Assembly: GCF_033958435.1 (NCBI RefSeq)
Contig: NC_134146.1
Coordinates: 53,835,501-53,899,500 of the forward strand
Source: Carettochelys insculpta
Lineage: Eukaryota > Chordata > Testudines > Carettochelyidae
Direction: 5' to 3'
DNA: 64,000 bases
Shown: positions 21,108-30,936 of the stretch, in pieces
How the letters are laid out: every line of letters starts with the position of its first letter
How positions within the stretch are numbered: position 1 is the stretch's first letter
The notes under the pieces: generated by a model
The model's database searches: none
Seen by the model: only the letters and a program-made list of their open reading frames with translations
What the model was told of the DNA's origin: nothing
Translations under genes and position numbers: made by a program

Positions 21108-23309
21108 ATGCCAGCGTCTGATGGGCACAGTCACTGTATAAGGTGCCTTGGGGAGTCCCATGTCACGCAGAAATGCTCCTTCTGTGCAAAATTAACAGCC
21201 AGAGCAAGGAAGGACAGGGAGATGCCGCTTAAAATGCTGCTATTCGACAAGGCCCTCCAGCCAGAAGTGCCGGAGCGGCCGCAGCAGAAGGGACCCTCCG
21301 GGGCCCATAAAAGGAAAGCTGCCTCCCTCACCCCATCAGCGCAAAAACGGAGGAAAGTCTCCCCAACCTGATCCCTGCCGGCAGCAACAGCGAGCGGGAC
21401 GGGAGGAGCGCACAGCCCCCAGCCGCAGCAACAGCTGATCGGCGACGGCACGGAGAGCCACGTGGAGGCGGCTCAGCCTCCGATGATCAAACAGCTGCCC
21501 CGCACCGCAGGCAGGGCGGCGGCTAAACAAGCGCTGGTACCAGCAGCACCGCAGGCAGCGGCACCGACCCCTGGGGAACCAGCAGTGCAGAGCGCGCAGG
21601 CACGCAGCCTGCAGGCACCGGAGGACACTACCCGCGCGGCACCGCCCAGGAGCGTGGCGAGCGCGGCGTGGACGGGGCCGAGATCCCCTGCACGTCAGGG
21701 GGCGGAACCACCCCCTCAAGGGAGGGGGAAGGCTGCACAGAAAACAAGGCACCGCAGCCCCTCTCCAGACAGGGCTGCAGAGTTGCTTTCTCTCAGCCCT
21801 CCGCTCATGCTGCGGACTCCAACTAGAAGGCAGGGGTCCCCCCTAGCCTACCCGGAGCCCCCGTCTCCATTTTTACAACCAGCCTCGCCCTGGCTGGGAC
21901 CACCCTCACCCTTTTTGGGGTTTGAGCCGCTGGAGTACTATCACAAATCGCTCTCTCCAGTGTCCCATGTCTCTCGACGATCTCGCTCCCCCAGACGCAG
22001 GGGGTACGCACCAAGGGAGTGGTCCAGGTCACCTTCCCAAGAACAGTGCCCATGCTGCCATGGTCGTCCCTATCACGCAGGGCATAGACACCACCGGCAT
22101 TCTACCAGGGAAAGATCCCCAAAGACAGTCCCGTATCCCCGAGGGCAATCGCGAACGGGGACAGAGACTCAAGTATCCCAGGGGTAACTGGTTATGGAAC
22201 CCCGCGATTTTCCCTCTCAAGCTTCCAGTGAGCAGATGTACCATCGCCAACAAGAACTGGAAGGGTCCAGAGAGGCGTATCCTAGTGGTTTCTCGCTCTC
22301 CTCCCTGGACGAGGCTACGGCCCCGGGGGACGTCCATCCTCCGGACGATCTCAGACAGTTTCAAGAGCTGTTTAAAAGGGTGGCCTTCACGCAAGGCATC
22401 CAGACAGCAGAGGTGCAAGAGAAACACCATAAGCTCCTCAAAAATCTGAGACCTCCGGCCTCCTCCAAAATAGCAATACCGCTTGACAAAGCAATCTTGG
22501 AGTCTGCCACTACGATATGGCAGACCCCTGCGACTATTCCGCCTGTCCACAAGAGAGCGGACAAGAATACTTCGTGCCGGCGAAGGGCATGGAGTTCCTG
22601 TTCAGCCACCCACAACCAAATTCCTTGGTGGTAGAGTCGTCGCAACAAAGATCAAAGACATCTCAATTCAAGACGGGGAACAGACAAAGATGCCAAGAAG
22701 CTAGAGCTGTTCGGCAGAAAGGTCTACTCTTCCTCCACACTGCTGTTGCGAATGGCAAATTACGCAGCGCATCTAGCGAACCACAATTTCGACAACTATA
22801 CTAGGTTAACCTCCCTCATGGACTCGCTTCCAGAGGACAAGAAACTGGTGCTCAAGGCCATCGTGCAAGAAGGCTACGCGGCCTCGAGGACGGGAGTTCA
22901 GATTGCCCTGGATGTTGCGGACACAGCAGCACGCTCCACAGCTACGGCAGTGGTGATGCGAAGGGAGTCCTGGCTCCAGACTTCGGGTATACCGAGGGAT
23001 CTGCAAGCAAAGATCGTCGATCTTCCCTTCGACACGCAGAAGCTGTTTGCTGAATCAACTGACCCGGTCCTTCATTCCAGTAAAGATTCAAGAGCCACAC
23101 TTAGGACCCTGGGGATTTACACCCCTCCATACAGAAAGAAAAAGTACTACCCTCAACAAAGACGGTACCAGTACCAGCCACAGCGTCCCCAGTACCACAG
23201 GGGTTACAAGCAAGGGCGACATCAACAGCACCAGCAGTACAGAACTCCCAGGCGACGTTCCCAACAGAGCCGTGCGTCCTCAGGGCAGGACCAAAGGCCA
23301 CAAGTTTGA
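21108..23309 (+). pseudogene. DIRS gag-like ORF, broken
   Basis: Starts at or before 21108. The N-terminal region has a compact zinc-like motif, HCIRCLGESHVTQKCSFC (CxxC-x4-H-x4-CxxC spacing). A long basic, proline- and serine-rich region follows (RRSRSPRRR near 21990), then a helical domain (PDDLRQFQELFKRVA, AILESATTIWQTPA, YFVPAKGMEFLFSHPQPNS, KVYSSSTLLLRMANYAAHL, MRRESWLQTSGIPRDLQ), ending QDQRPQV at 23309. In one frame there are stops at 21369 (TGA, probably from CGA) and 22185. One frameshift near 22565 is undone by another near 22676. The end overlaps the RT frame by about 260 bp. Gag identity comes from position and from similarity to the other DIRS copies here. Confidence 0.7.
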
Positions 23310-23997
23310 CACACAGATCCCGGGCTGCGCCATCACTACCATCGCACAAGGTCATCCGAAGCTGTTATTCCACCATCGCCTCCGACCATTCTACGACCAG
23401 TGGCAAAGGATCACCACAGACAAATGGGTGCTGGAGATCATAGCCACGGGGTACGCCATCCCCTTCCAGTCGCTCCCACCGCCACGACCTCCACCCAGGC
23501 CCCACCTCCAGGAGGCCTCCCACGTAGCGAGGCTCAAGCAGGAGGTAGATGATCTCATGCTCATAGGGGCAGTGGAAAGAGTGCCGGAGCAACTGCAAGG
23601 GAGAGGGTTCTACTCGAGGTACTTCCTCACGGAGAAAAAGACAGGAGGCTGGAGGCCCATCTTAGATCTTCGAGGCCTCAGCCGGTACCTGCGCAAGCAA
23701 CGCTTTCAGATGATCACAATCGCCTCCATCCTTATGGCACTGGACGATGGAGATTGGTTCACAGCCCTCGACTTACAAGACGCGTATTTCCACATAACTA
23801 TCCATCCGGCTCACCGACGATTCCTCCGGTTCATGGTAGGCAAAGAACATTTTCAATACAAGGTCCTACCGTTTGGCCTCTCCTCAGCCCCCAGAGTTTT
23901 CACCAAGACCTTGGCAGTGGTGTCAGCCTACCTGCACAGACGGGGTATTTATATTCCCGTAGCTGGACAACTGCCTACTCAAAGGGGCCTTGAATGA
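23047..23997 (+). pseudogene. DIRS reverse transcriptase (N-terminal and palm)
   Basis: Useful homology begins near 23280. Visible RT parts: HHRLRPFYDQWQRITTDKWV, GAVERVPEQLQGRGFYSRYF, KKTGGWRPILDLRGLSRYL, motif A FTALDLQDAYFHITIHPAH (catalytic D near 23768), and VLPFGLSSAPRVFTK. The YxDD motif should lie at 23957-23971. In the RNase H frame that segment reads F-P-stop-L-D-N-C-L-L-K-G: the tyrosine codon is TAG (23960-23962) and the second aspartate is asparagine. The RT frame itself shifts just before this point and ends at 23997. RT and RNase H were probably one protein. This copy's RT is dead at its active site. Confidence 0.85.
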
Positions 23998-25258
23998 AGA
24001 GGTACTACGCATGATACGCGTCACAGCAGGCACGTTCTCTTCGCTCGGCCTGGCTATCAATCTGGCAAAATCGAAGATAGACCCCACACAGGACATAGAG
24101 TTCATAGGGGCACGCATAAATTCTATTACAGCAAGAGTGTATCTACCAGAGACACGCTTTTGGACCATCGGCTCCCTCGTGCAAGTCATCACCTTCAGCT
24201 CTACGGTGCCGGTTCTTACAGCTGTGATGTGCTTACAGCTGCTGGGCCACATGGCAGCAGCGACGTTCATGGTACAGAACGCCAGGTTACACATGCGCAG
24301 CATGCAGCACTGGCTGGCAAGTGTATACAAACCAGCAGCACACACCGTTTACAGGGTGGTGTCGCCCACAACAGAGGTGCGCAAATCCCTGCAATGGTGG
24401 GTGAACCCCAAGAACATGCTAACAGGGGTACCCTTCCACCAACCACAAATATTGGTTTTTCTTACTACAGATGCCTCCCACATCGGATGGGGAGCACACA
24501 TGGGCGAAGAGGTGACGCAAGGACTGTGGTCCTCCACGGAACAGTCACTGCACATAAATATACTGGAGCTCAGAGCAGTGTTCAACGCCTGCAGACACTT
24601 TCAAGACCATATACAAGGCAAAGTAGTCGGGATCAGTACAGACAATACCTCCACCATGTTTTATATAAATCGGCAAGGAGGAGCTCGGTCCCGTGCCTTA
24701 TGTGCGGAAGCAGTCCGGTTGTGGAACTGGTGCATCGCCAACAATATAACCTTGAAAGCCTCGTACTTACCAGGCGCTCACATTGTGAAGGCAGACCAGC
24801 TGAGCAGGCGTTTCGCACTCACGCACGAGTGGCAGATCCATCCCGATCTGCTACGACCGATTTTTCACGCATGGGGCTTTCCCCAGATAGACCTGTTTGC
24901 CACTCAACACAACAAGAAGTGCCCACGATTCTGCTCCAGGGCAGGACTGGGACGGGGGTCCCTGGGGGATGCATTCGCGATCTCGTGGAGGGGCCCCGTG
25001 CTTTACGCATTTCCTCCCACAGTGCTTATCCACAAAGTCTTGCAGAAAGCCAGGAGAGAGGGAGCCCGAATGATCCTAGTAGTCCCAACGTGGGATCGAC
25101 AGCAATGGTTCCCCTTACTTCTGCGCATGTTGGACCGTCCACCGATGCCCCTCTTGGTGGTGCCGGATCTGCTCACGCAAGCTCAGGGGTCCATAGTGCA
25201 TCCACATCCCCGAGGCCTACAACTACAAGCATGGTTAATCCATGGCTCAGCTCCCTAG
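23990..25258 (+). CDS. DIRS RT thumb, RNase H and post-RNase H domain
   Basis: A 422-codon open frame without internal stops. It starts in the RT connection (LRMIRVTAGTFSSLGLAIN, DPTQDIEFIGARINS). RNase H acidic residues are all visible: FLTTDASHIGWGAHMG (D), HINILELRAVFNA (E), GISTDNTSTMFYINRQGG (D) and KADQLSRRF (D). A C-terminal block, WGFPQIDLFATQHNKKCPRF … YAFPPTVLIHKVLQK … VVPTWDRQQWFPLLL, corresponds in position to the methyltransferase-like region described after RNase H in DIRS elements; I cannot confirm a methyltransferase motif. The ATG start is probably not the real start, because the upstream frame continues the RT. The 3' two-thirds overlaps the recombinase frame. Confidence 0.85.
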   Translation: MNEEVLRMIRVTAGTFSSLGLAINLAKSKIDPTQDIEFIGARINSITARVYLPETRFWTIGSLVQVITFSSTVPVLTAVMCLQLLGHMAAATFMVQNARLHMRSMQHWLASVYKPAAHTVYRVVSPTTEVRKSLQWWVNPKNMLTGVPFHQPQILVFLTTDASHIGWGAHMGEEVTQGLWSSTEQSLHINILELRAVFNACRHFQDHIQGKVVGISTDNTSTMFYINRQGGARSRALCAEAVRLWNWCIANNITLKASYLPGAHIVKADQLSRRFALTHEWQIHPDLLRPIFHAWGFPQIDLFATQHNKKCPRFCSRAGLGRGSLGDAFAISWRGPVLYAFPPTVLIHKVLQKARREGARMILVVPTWDRQQWFPLLLRMLDRPPMPLLVVPDLLTQAQGSIVHPHPRGLQLQAWLIHGSAP

Positions 25259-26279
25259 AGAGCACATGTACGGAGGAAGTGCAACAAGTCCTAGAAAGTA
25301 GTAGGAGGACTTCCACCAGGAAGACCTACAAGCAGAAATGGACTCGCTTCACTGCATGGTGTTCTACCAAACAGTTAGCCCCCCTTGCTGTGCCTGTACC
25401 TGTAATATTAGAGTATTTACTGGACCTCAAGAGAGGAGGACTCTCCCTATCCTCGTTAAAGGTCCACCTTGCTGCTGTTTCGGCTTTCAGACATGAAGAG
25501 GAAGGGCACACGGTGGTTGCCCATCCAATGGTTACCAGGTTCTTCAAAGGGCTGGTAAACCTATACCGCCCTCGGAAACCGCTTCCACCTTCATGGAGCT
25601 TGGACCTGGTGCTTAGTGCGCTAACGGGACCACCGTTTGAACCTTTAGCCACGGTTTCCCTCCGTCTCCTTACGATAAAGACTACCTTTCTTCTCGCAAT
25701 CACGTCAGCTCCCAGGGTGAGCGAGCTTGCGGCAGTTATGGCAACGCCACCCTGCACAGTATTTTCCAAGGAGGCGGTAACCTTACGGCTGCATCCAGCC
25801 TTTGTTCCCAAAGTTTCTTCTGAGTTTCATATTAACGAACCTATTGTTTTACCCTCGTTTTATCCAAAGCCTCATAACTCTAACAAAGAGGCGCGCCTAC
25901 ACCTCCTGGACGTGAGGAGGGCGCTGGCTTTCTATATAGACAGGACTAAGTCCTTCCGGAAAACAGACTCCTAGTCTCTCTCGCTCCCAAATCAAAAGGA
26001 GAAGGTATCTCTTCGCAGAGAATCTCGAAGCACATCGTATCCTGCATAAAAATGTGCTATGAACTCAAAAAGACTCCTTTACTGGCCCCACCCAGGGCTC
26101 ACTCCACTAGGGCGGTGGCGGCATCAACAGCCTTTTTCAAGGGCGTTGCACTAAAAGACATGTGCAGAGCAGCGACCTGGTCATCCTATGACACCTTCGC
26201 CAAACATTACGCCCTTCACAGGTTATTCCAAGAGGATACCCGTCTCTCGACAGCGGTCCTCTCGGGGACAAGCTGCATA
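24160..26279 (+). pseudogene. DIRS tyrosine recombinase (frameshifted)
   Basis: A 604-codon open frame (24160-25974), then a frame change near 25968 and a second open part to 26279. Recombinase homology starts near 25250: an SAM-like N-domain (QVLESSRRTSTRKTYKQKW), LSSLKVHLAAVSAFR, then the catalytic domain LLAITSAPRVSELAAV (first Arg, about 25713), HSTRAVAAST (His and second Arg, 26099-26110) and WSSYDTFAKHYAL (Tyr, about 26205). All four catalytic residues are present. One small indel near 25968 (KTDS-stop; the other copies read KTD-xLLVSL) breaks the chain. The first 350 codons of the long frame overlap RNase H out of frame and have no recombinase similarity. Family knowledge: the recombinase integrates a circular cDNA. 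Confidence 0.88.
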
Positions 26280-26323
26280 TAATCCGATTACCCACCTCCT
26301 ATCTTGGGTTACTGCTGGGTAGT

Positions 26324-26424
26324 CACCTAACGTGGAGCACCCACGGGGACACTCGTAGAAGAAAGAGAAGTTACTCACCGTAGTAACGGTGGTTTTTCGA
26401 GATGTGTCCCCGTGGGTGCTCCAC
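26324..26424 (+). repeat. DIRS internal complementary region
   Basis: The left half (26324-26362, CACCTAACGTGGAGCACCC … CTCGTAGAAG) is the reverse complement of the left end (20565-20604). The right half (26363-26424, AAGTTACTCACCGTAGTAAC … ATGTGTCCCCGTGGGTGC) is the reverse complement of the right end (26631-26681). In the DIRS-1 replication model this lets both ends be copied and circularised. Confidence 0.9.
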
Positions 26425-26481
26425 CACCCGCCCATCCTCCCCGCTTCGGATCTATATTTAGTGTTTTGCAGGAGCATCCGA

Positions 26482-26681
26482 GGCGGTTGGTCAAGGAACT
26501 GGCGGGGACCGGATCGTGCATGTGGCCGGAAGCGCGCAAGGGAGTGGCGTGCGCCGGCGTATGCGCGGTCCGGCAGAAACTGCTGGAAAGATCCGACCTG
26601 CGGTGCCGGGGCGAGCCCGACACCTAACGTGGAGCACCCACGGGGACACATCTCGAAGTTACTACGGTGAGTAACTTCTCT
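26482..26681 (+). repeat. DIRS right inverted terminal repeat with extension
   Basis: 26482-26658 pairs with the left repeat. 26659-26681 (TACTACGGTGAGTAACTTC) is an extension absent from the left end but present in inverted form in the internal complementary region. Confidence 0.9.
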
Positions 26682-26689
26682 TTTCCTTT

Positions 26690-27134
26690 TACATAAAAAA
26701 AAATCCTTTGACTGGTAGAAAAATCAACTCAACATGGGTGCAGGCATTCTTTTCATTCATCCAACCCCAGCAATAACTGACAAGTGATACATCCCTATTG
26801 GGTAGAGAGCTCACCTCCGTACTCTCAAGGCATGGAACAGATGGTCACCTCAGGCAACTGCTTTCCACATCAACCCGTGGAAATGCGGAAAAGCCGGGGA
26901 TGCTTTCCTTCATTTTTCTACCTCTCAACAGGGGCAAATCAGTCAGCATCACAGTGGACAACCTGGCCTGCACGTACTAGAATCACAAATATGGAGGAGG
27001 AAAATGCTATTCCCTGTGCACAGAAGCAATAGAATATAACCCAACAGATCCTAATGTTCAGAACACCACCTCACAGCCTGTTCTAGCAGCAGGCACTTTT
27101 CACAGGACTGTGAATGAGAACTGCAGACTGTTTC
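26690..27134 (+). pseudogene. DIRS RNase H remnant
   Basis: Broken frames decode, with frameshifts, as pieces like SLLGREAHL, GTDGHLRQLLSTSTR, and NRGKSVSITVDNLACTY matching RNase H blocks GWGAHM and GISTDNTSTMFYI, then a segment like CTEAIEYNPT. It directly follows the right end of the intact DIRS copy and belongs to an older element, truncated at the hAT insertion at 27143. Confidence 0.5.
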
Positions 27135-27142
27135 TCCATGGT

Positions 27143-27838
27143 CAGGGTTTGGCAATCTGTGGCTCTTTAAGGAGCCACTTGCAGCTCCAGACACTACTAC
27201 TTTTGGCTCCTCTTGTGGCTTCCTGGCTTGCCACAGCTGAAATATAATGGATCTAAATTTAATTGGTTAAATGGCAGGATCCTTCCCACTGCCCTGCTGG
27301 CTGTTAAACCAATTAAATGTAATACATTATTTCAGCAGCAACAGGGCCGTTAGCTGTCCATGGTGCAGGTGGGGGAGGTGAGCAGGAGAGCTGAGGGGAG
27401 GGGCAATTGAATCTGCCATTGCTGGAGCTGCTTTGAGAAGTGGGGGGTAGGGAGGTGAAGTGGCGGCCGTGGAGAAGCCACGGCAGCAAGTGAAGCTCAT
27501 AGTCTGAGCCAGGTTAATCCTGGGGATGAGGGGGGTGCGTTTGGGACCTAGAGGGGTTAAGCCTGGGGATGGGGAGCAGGTTTGTGTGATGCAGGGGGTA
27601 GAGCTTGGGGATGGTGGGGTGGTTTTGGGGGGTAAGGCAGGTAAAGCCTGGAGGTTGGGGGTAACTTCACTTGCTAATTGGTACAATTCATTGCGTGCAC
27701 TGTTCTTAAAAGAGGGAAGACAAAGTACAGTTTGACATTATTTATTAAAGAATGTCTCATTCACATGCATTGTGGCTCTTGATTTCGTAATTGAATTTGA
27801 AAAAATGGTCTTTTCACTGTTTTGGTTGCAGACCCCTG
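27143..27838 (+). mobile_element. hAT element with perfect 8-bp target duplication
   Basis: A 696-bp non-autonomous element. Left terminus CAGGGTTTGGCAATCTG; right terminus GGTTGCAGACCCCTG, whose reverse complement starts CAGGGGTCTGCAACC. TCCATGGT is duplicated exactly at 27135-27142 and 27839-27846. Eight bases is the hAT signature. The interior has a G-rich degenerate tandem at 27510-27650 (GGTTAAGCCTGGGGATGG-like units) and no transposase. Same family as 1-349. Confidence 0.9.
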
Positions 27839-27846
27839 TCCATGGT

Positions 27847-30765
27847 ATATTCCAAAATGGGGGATTCCCATGGACCACTTTGCTATCTCCAGGGGACCAC
27901 TTATACCCAATGCCCTCAGCCTCTTTGCCCCTCCTTTTTGCCCTGCTGTTGCCCAGGGAAGTCTTATTGCAGATGTCACAAGTCCATTTTAGAGTCACAG
28001 CCCACTTGTCAGAAACATCTTACAGTGCCTATCTTTTGGCAAGTTAAATTCCTTTATCAGGAACACAGAGGATGTGCTAGACTCACTGAATGAGTCTAGA
28101 TTGGGCGTTCATTCCCTGAGAATTTATGCTTCAGTTCCAAAGAGGAAACATGAATGACAAGTGTACAGACCAAAGCCACCACCTTCTCCCACCAGCATCC
28201 AGTTGAGCCTCCACTTAAAAGACAAAGAATTCAAAGCCCTTCTCCTGACAAGTGCTCACAGCTGTAGAAGCCACCTACTTCAATATCCCATTTTTTTGGG
28301 GCTCTCTCTCACTTTTTGCCCATAATTGAGACTCTGTCATGATGCACAGTTGGGTTTTGTCCATACAGGTTACGTGATCAGATTTTTCTCCTTCCTTCCC
28401 CCCCACACCCCAAAAAAAAAAAAAAAACAAACAAGCAAACAAACATTCATGGCTCAGTTTTAGGGACCACTTTCATGAATGATAATTCAGCGAGAAGCAG
28501 ACCCTCAATCGTAATAACAGTGCAATTGCCGCTTCAGTTTCATTGTATGTTACTCACCTCCTCTCCCCGGCCCCGAAAAAATAGAAAATATCAATTTTGA
28601 ACCTTCAAATATCAGCATCTGTATTCATGGAGTTATTGGAGTAAACCAGCAATTTTAAGCCCCAGTGGAACCCCACCCAGGGGAACCAGCTTGCCCAGCA
28701 GTTTTCTCATAAATTCTTCAAACCCTATAAGAAGCACTTCTCCTGGCAACCTCAACCAGCCACACAGCTGGGCTCAGCCAAGGGTAAGAAGGCTAGCAAT
28801 TGCCAATTTTGTGGTCTGCTCAGGACAATCTAACCAGTGTGCATGATAAATCCAGGCTGTCTCCTCTTCTCCACCTGCTTCCCCCAGCTTTTTTCCCCTC
28901 CCCCCACAGCATCGGCATCCACTATTTCAGATTGCTGGGTTCTCGGTGTCCTCTTCAGAGGTGCAATTACTTTCTATGCTCCTATCCACTCCCCCTCTAC
29001 CCACCCATCCCTCTTCAAGGACCATTCTCGTGTGCATCTTCTCAAAGAGGTGTACTTTCACCTTAGCTCAGTAGCAATGGAGGTTGTCCCAGTGGAGTTT
29101 AGGAGCAAGAGTTTCTATTCCCGGAGCTTTCTAATCCCCAAGGTAAAAGGGGGTCTCAGAGCCATCCTCAAACCACCAGACTTCAGTGGGTACCTAGCAT
29201 AGCTGAAATTCCACATGGTTTCCTTTTCCTTATTCATCCCTTCTTGGATCCTGGAGACCTGAGAGATTTGTCCTCAACCTTCAAGACCCCTACATTCACA
29301 TCTCCATTTTCAAGGGCCACAGGTGCTTCCTCTTCTTTATGGTACGTCAGAAGTACTACTGATGTGCTGTCACTGCATTTGGCCTCTCTTTAGCTCCAGG
29401 GGTTTTCACCAAGCGTGTGTTGTTTGTAGTGGTTTTGCTGAGGTGTTGGGGCATCCAGATATTTTTGTACCTCAACGACTGGCTGGTCGCGTGCAGCTCC
29501 AGGTCCCAAGTGAGGAGCAAGAGCGTGTTCCTGTCCACATGCAGCACCCTAGGCTTGCTGGCAAATGATAAAAAGTCCATGCTAATACCAATACAGAGGA
29601 CAGAGTTAGTCAGGGCAATACTTGATGTTGAGATCACCAGAGCATCCCTCTCCAGGGACAGGTTCCAGGCTCTGGCAGACCTCATCACGGGTGTCTCCAA
29701 GTTCCCAGTAATGATAGCCAGCATGTATCTAAACCTCTGGGTGCACATGGTGGCACGCACTTACATCATCCAACATGCCAGACTCAACATGCACACCCTA
29801 CAAACATGCTGGTGGTGTTCTTCTTGCAGTCCATGGATCATCTAGATAAGGTTCTGACCATTCCTGATCCCATACTTACCTCCCCCCATTTGTGTACAGT
29901 TCTGGAAAACATGCTTCATGGAGTCCCATTCAAGAGCTGTCGTCCTGCCATCAAGCTGATTTGGATGGGGGAGCCCATCTTGGGGACACCAGAACCTAAA
30001 ATATGTGATTTCTAGAAGATGTAGGCCTGAACATCAACGTCAAAGAATTCAGGGCAGTATGTCTGGCATGCAAAAATTCCTCCCCACACTCCCACCTAAC
30101 ATGCAGAGTGGTCAGAGTTCTTACAGATAACACAGCCTTGTAATCTGTGGGTGAGTTACTGAAGTCCTCAAATGATGGTCTAAAGATTTCAGGTTACAGG
30201 GATTCTACTACACTAGTTTAAACCTTCAAGTGACCTGTGTCCCATGGTGCAGAGGAGCATGAAAAACCTTAGGATGGTCTGCCAATCTAACCTGCAGAAG
30301 AGTCTTGCCTGACCCCAAATATGGTGACCTACCATAAAATCTTGTTTACAAAGTCTTCAACAAAAATTATAGATCCAGAAATGACACTGCAGCCACCATA
30401 CCAGAAGTGTGGGGATTTTATATATCTATAATTAATGTGTTAAATAATGTTTCTCAGGCAAGTGCATACAGCATGTAGGATGCCAAACTTATGAAGTCTG
30501 CCAGTCATAATTGCTGTTCATTGGTAGGCAGGGAGTCCTAAAGAATTACCATATGTTAAGGGTATGGGTGTATTAGAAAATGGCAGTCATAAACAGCCCT
30601 ATCTTAGTATAAAAATGCCATACATATGAGCAAATGGAGTCTGCTTTTTAGAATTTCTAGACTCAAGAGGCATGGTGCACGTGTGTTCCCACATGTGGAA
30701 TACAGACAAGGGCCACACATTTCAAAAAACTTTGAGTTACAGGTAGGTAACCTAAAATTTTATAT
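27847..30765 (+). mobile_element. Degraded DIRS-like retrotransposon (relic D)
   Basis: In order: gag tail near 28040-28170 (EDVLDSLNESR … LRIYASVPKRK), RT N-terminal part near 28980-29200 (HLLKEVYFHLSSVAMEVV, KSFYSRSFLIPKVKGGLRA), RT palm 29210-29560, RT connection to 29830, RNase H start to 30015, then decayed sequence, and a right terminal repeat near 30650-30765 (CACATTTCAAAAAACTTTGA … ACAGGTAGGTAACCT). The left part is missing. The A-run at 28412-28430 and many stops show age. Confidence 0.65.
28837..30015 (+). pseudogene. DIRS RT and RNase H start (relic D)
   Basis: Frames 28837-29202, 29417-29845 and 29806-30015 together cover RT. VVPVEFRSKSFYSRSFLIPK matches the FYSRYFLTEKK block. 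Near 29395 APGVFTKRV matches SAPRVFTK. The catalytic motif at about 29462-29476 reads YLNDWL, so the first aspartate of YxDD is asparagine. RSQVRSKSVFLSTCSTLGL and MVARTYIIQHARLNMHTLQ follow. The RNase H start (KLIWMGEPILG) has lost its aspartate. Multiple frameshifts; dead. Confidence 0.65.
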
Positions 30766-30903
30766 TGAAGTTGCTTAGTGGGTTTTGAGTGTTAACCCCC
30801 GTGTCTTGACATCTGGGAAAGAAATGGAAGGACAGTCTACTGCACTCTGATTGTAGCCCTCTAACTTAAGTCTCCCTTCAAGAGTTTAATAAATCATATA
30901 TTC

Positions 30904-30936
30904 AGGATTAGGATTAGGATTAGGATTAGGATGAGG
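30904..30936 (+). repeat. (TTAGGA)n simple repeat
   Basis: Five tandem hexamers of AGGATT / TTAGGA. One base away from the vertebrate telomere unit TTAGGG, but no TTAGGG unit is present. Confidence 0.85.

Larger units (their letters stand above)
20565..26681 (+). mobile_element. DIRS retrotransposon, near full length
   Basis: About 6.1 kb with all hallmarks of a DIRS element: inverted terminal repeats (20571-20740 and 26482-26658), an internal complementary region near the 3' end (26324-26424), and in order gag-like, RT, RNase H, a post-RNase H domain and a tyrosine recombinase. No direct target duplication is visible, as expected for recombinase-mediated integration through a circular intermediate. 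It is GC- and CpG-rich compared with every other DIRS copy here, so it is the youngest. It carries stops and frameshifts in gag, RT and recombinase and is not expected to be autonomous. It lies in the DLG1 intron between 17885 and 31047, in the same orientation as the gene. Confidence 0.9.

Noticed and set aside
22029..22550. Minus-strand 173-codon frame, and other minus-strand frames at 21131-22648
   Set aside because: Shadows of the GC-rich DIRS gag on the + strand. They have no homologous counterpart in the other DIRS copies.
30904..30936. True interstitial telomere
   Set aside because: All units are TTAGGA and none is TTAGGG, so I list it only as a simple repeat.
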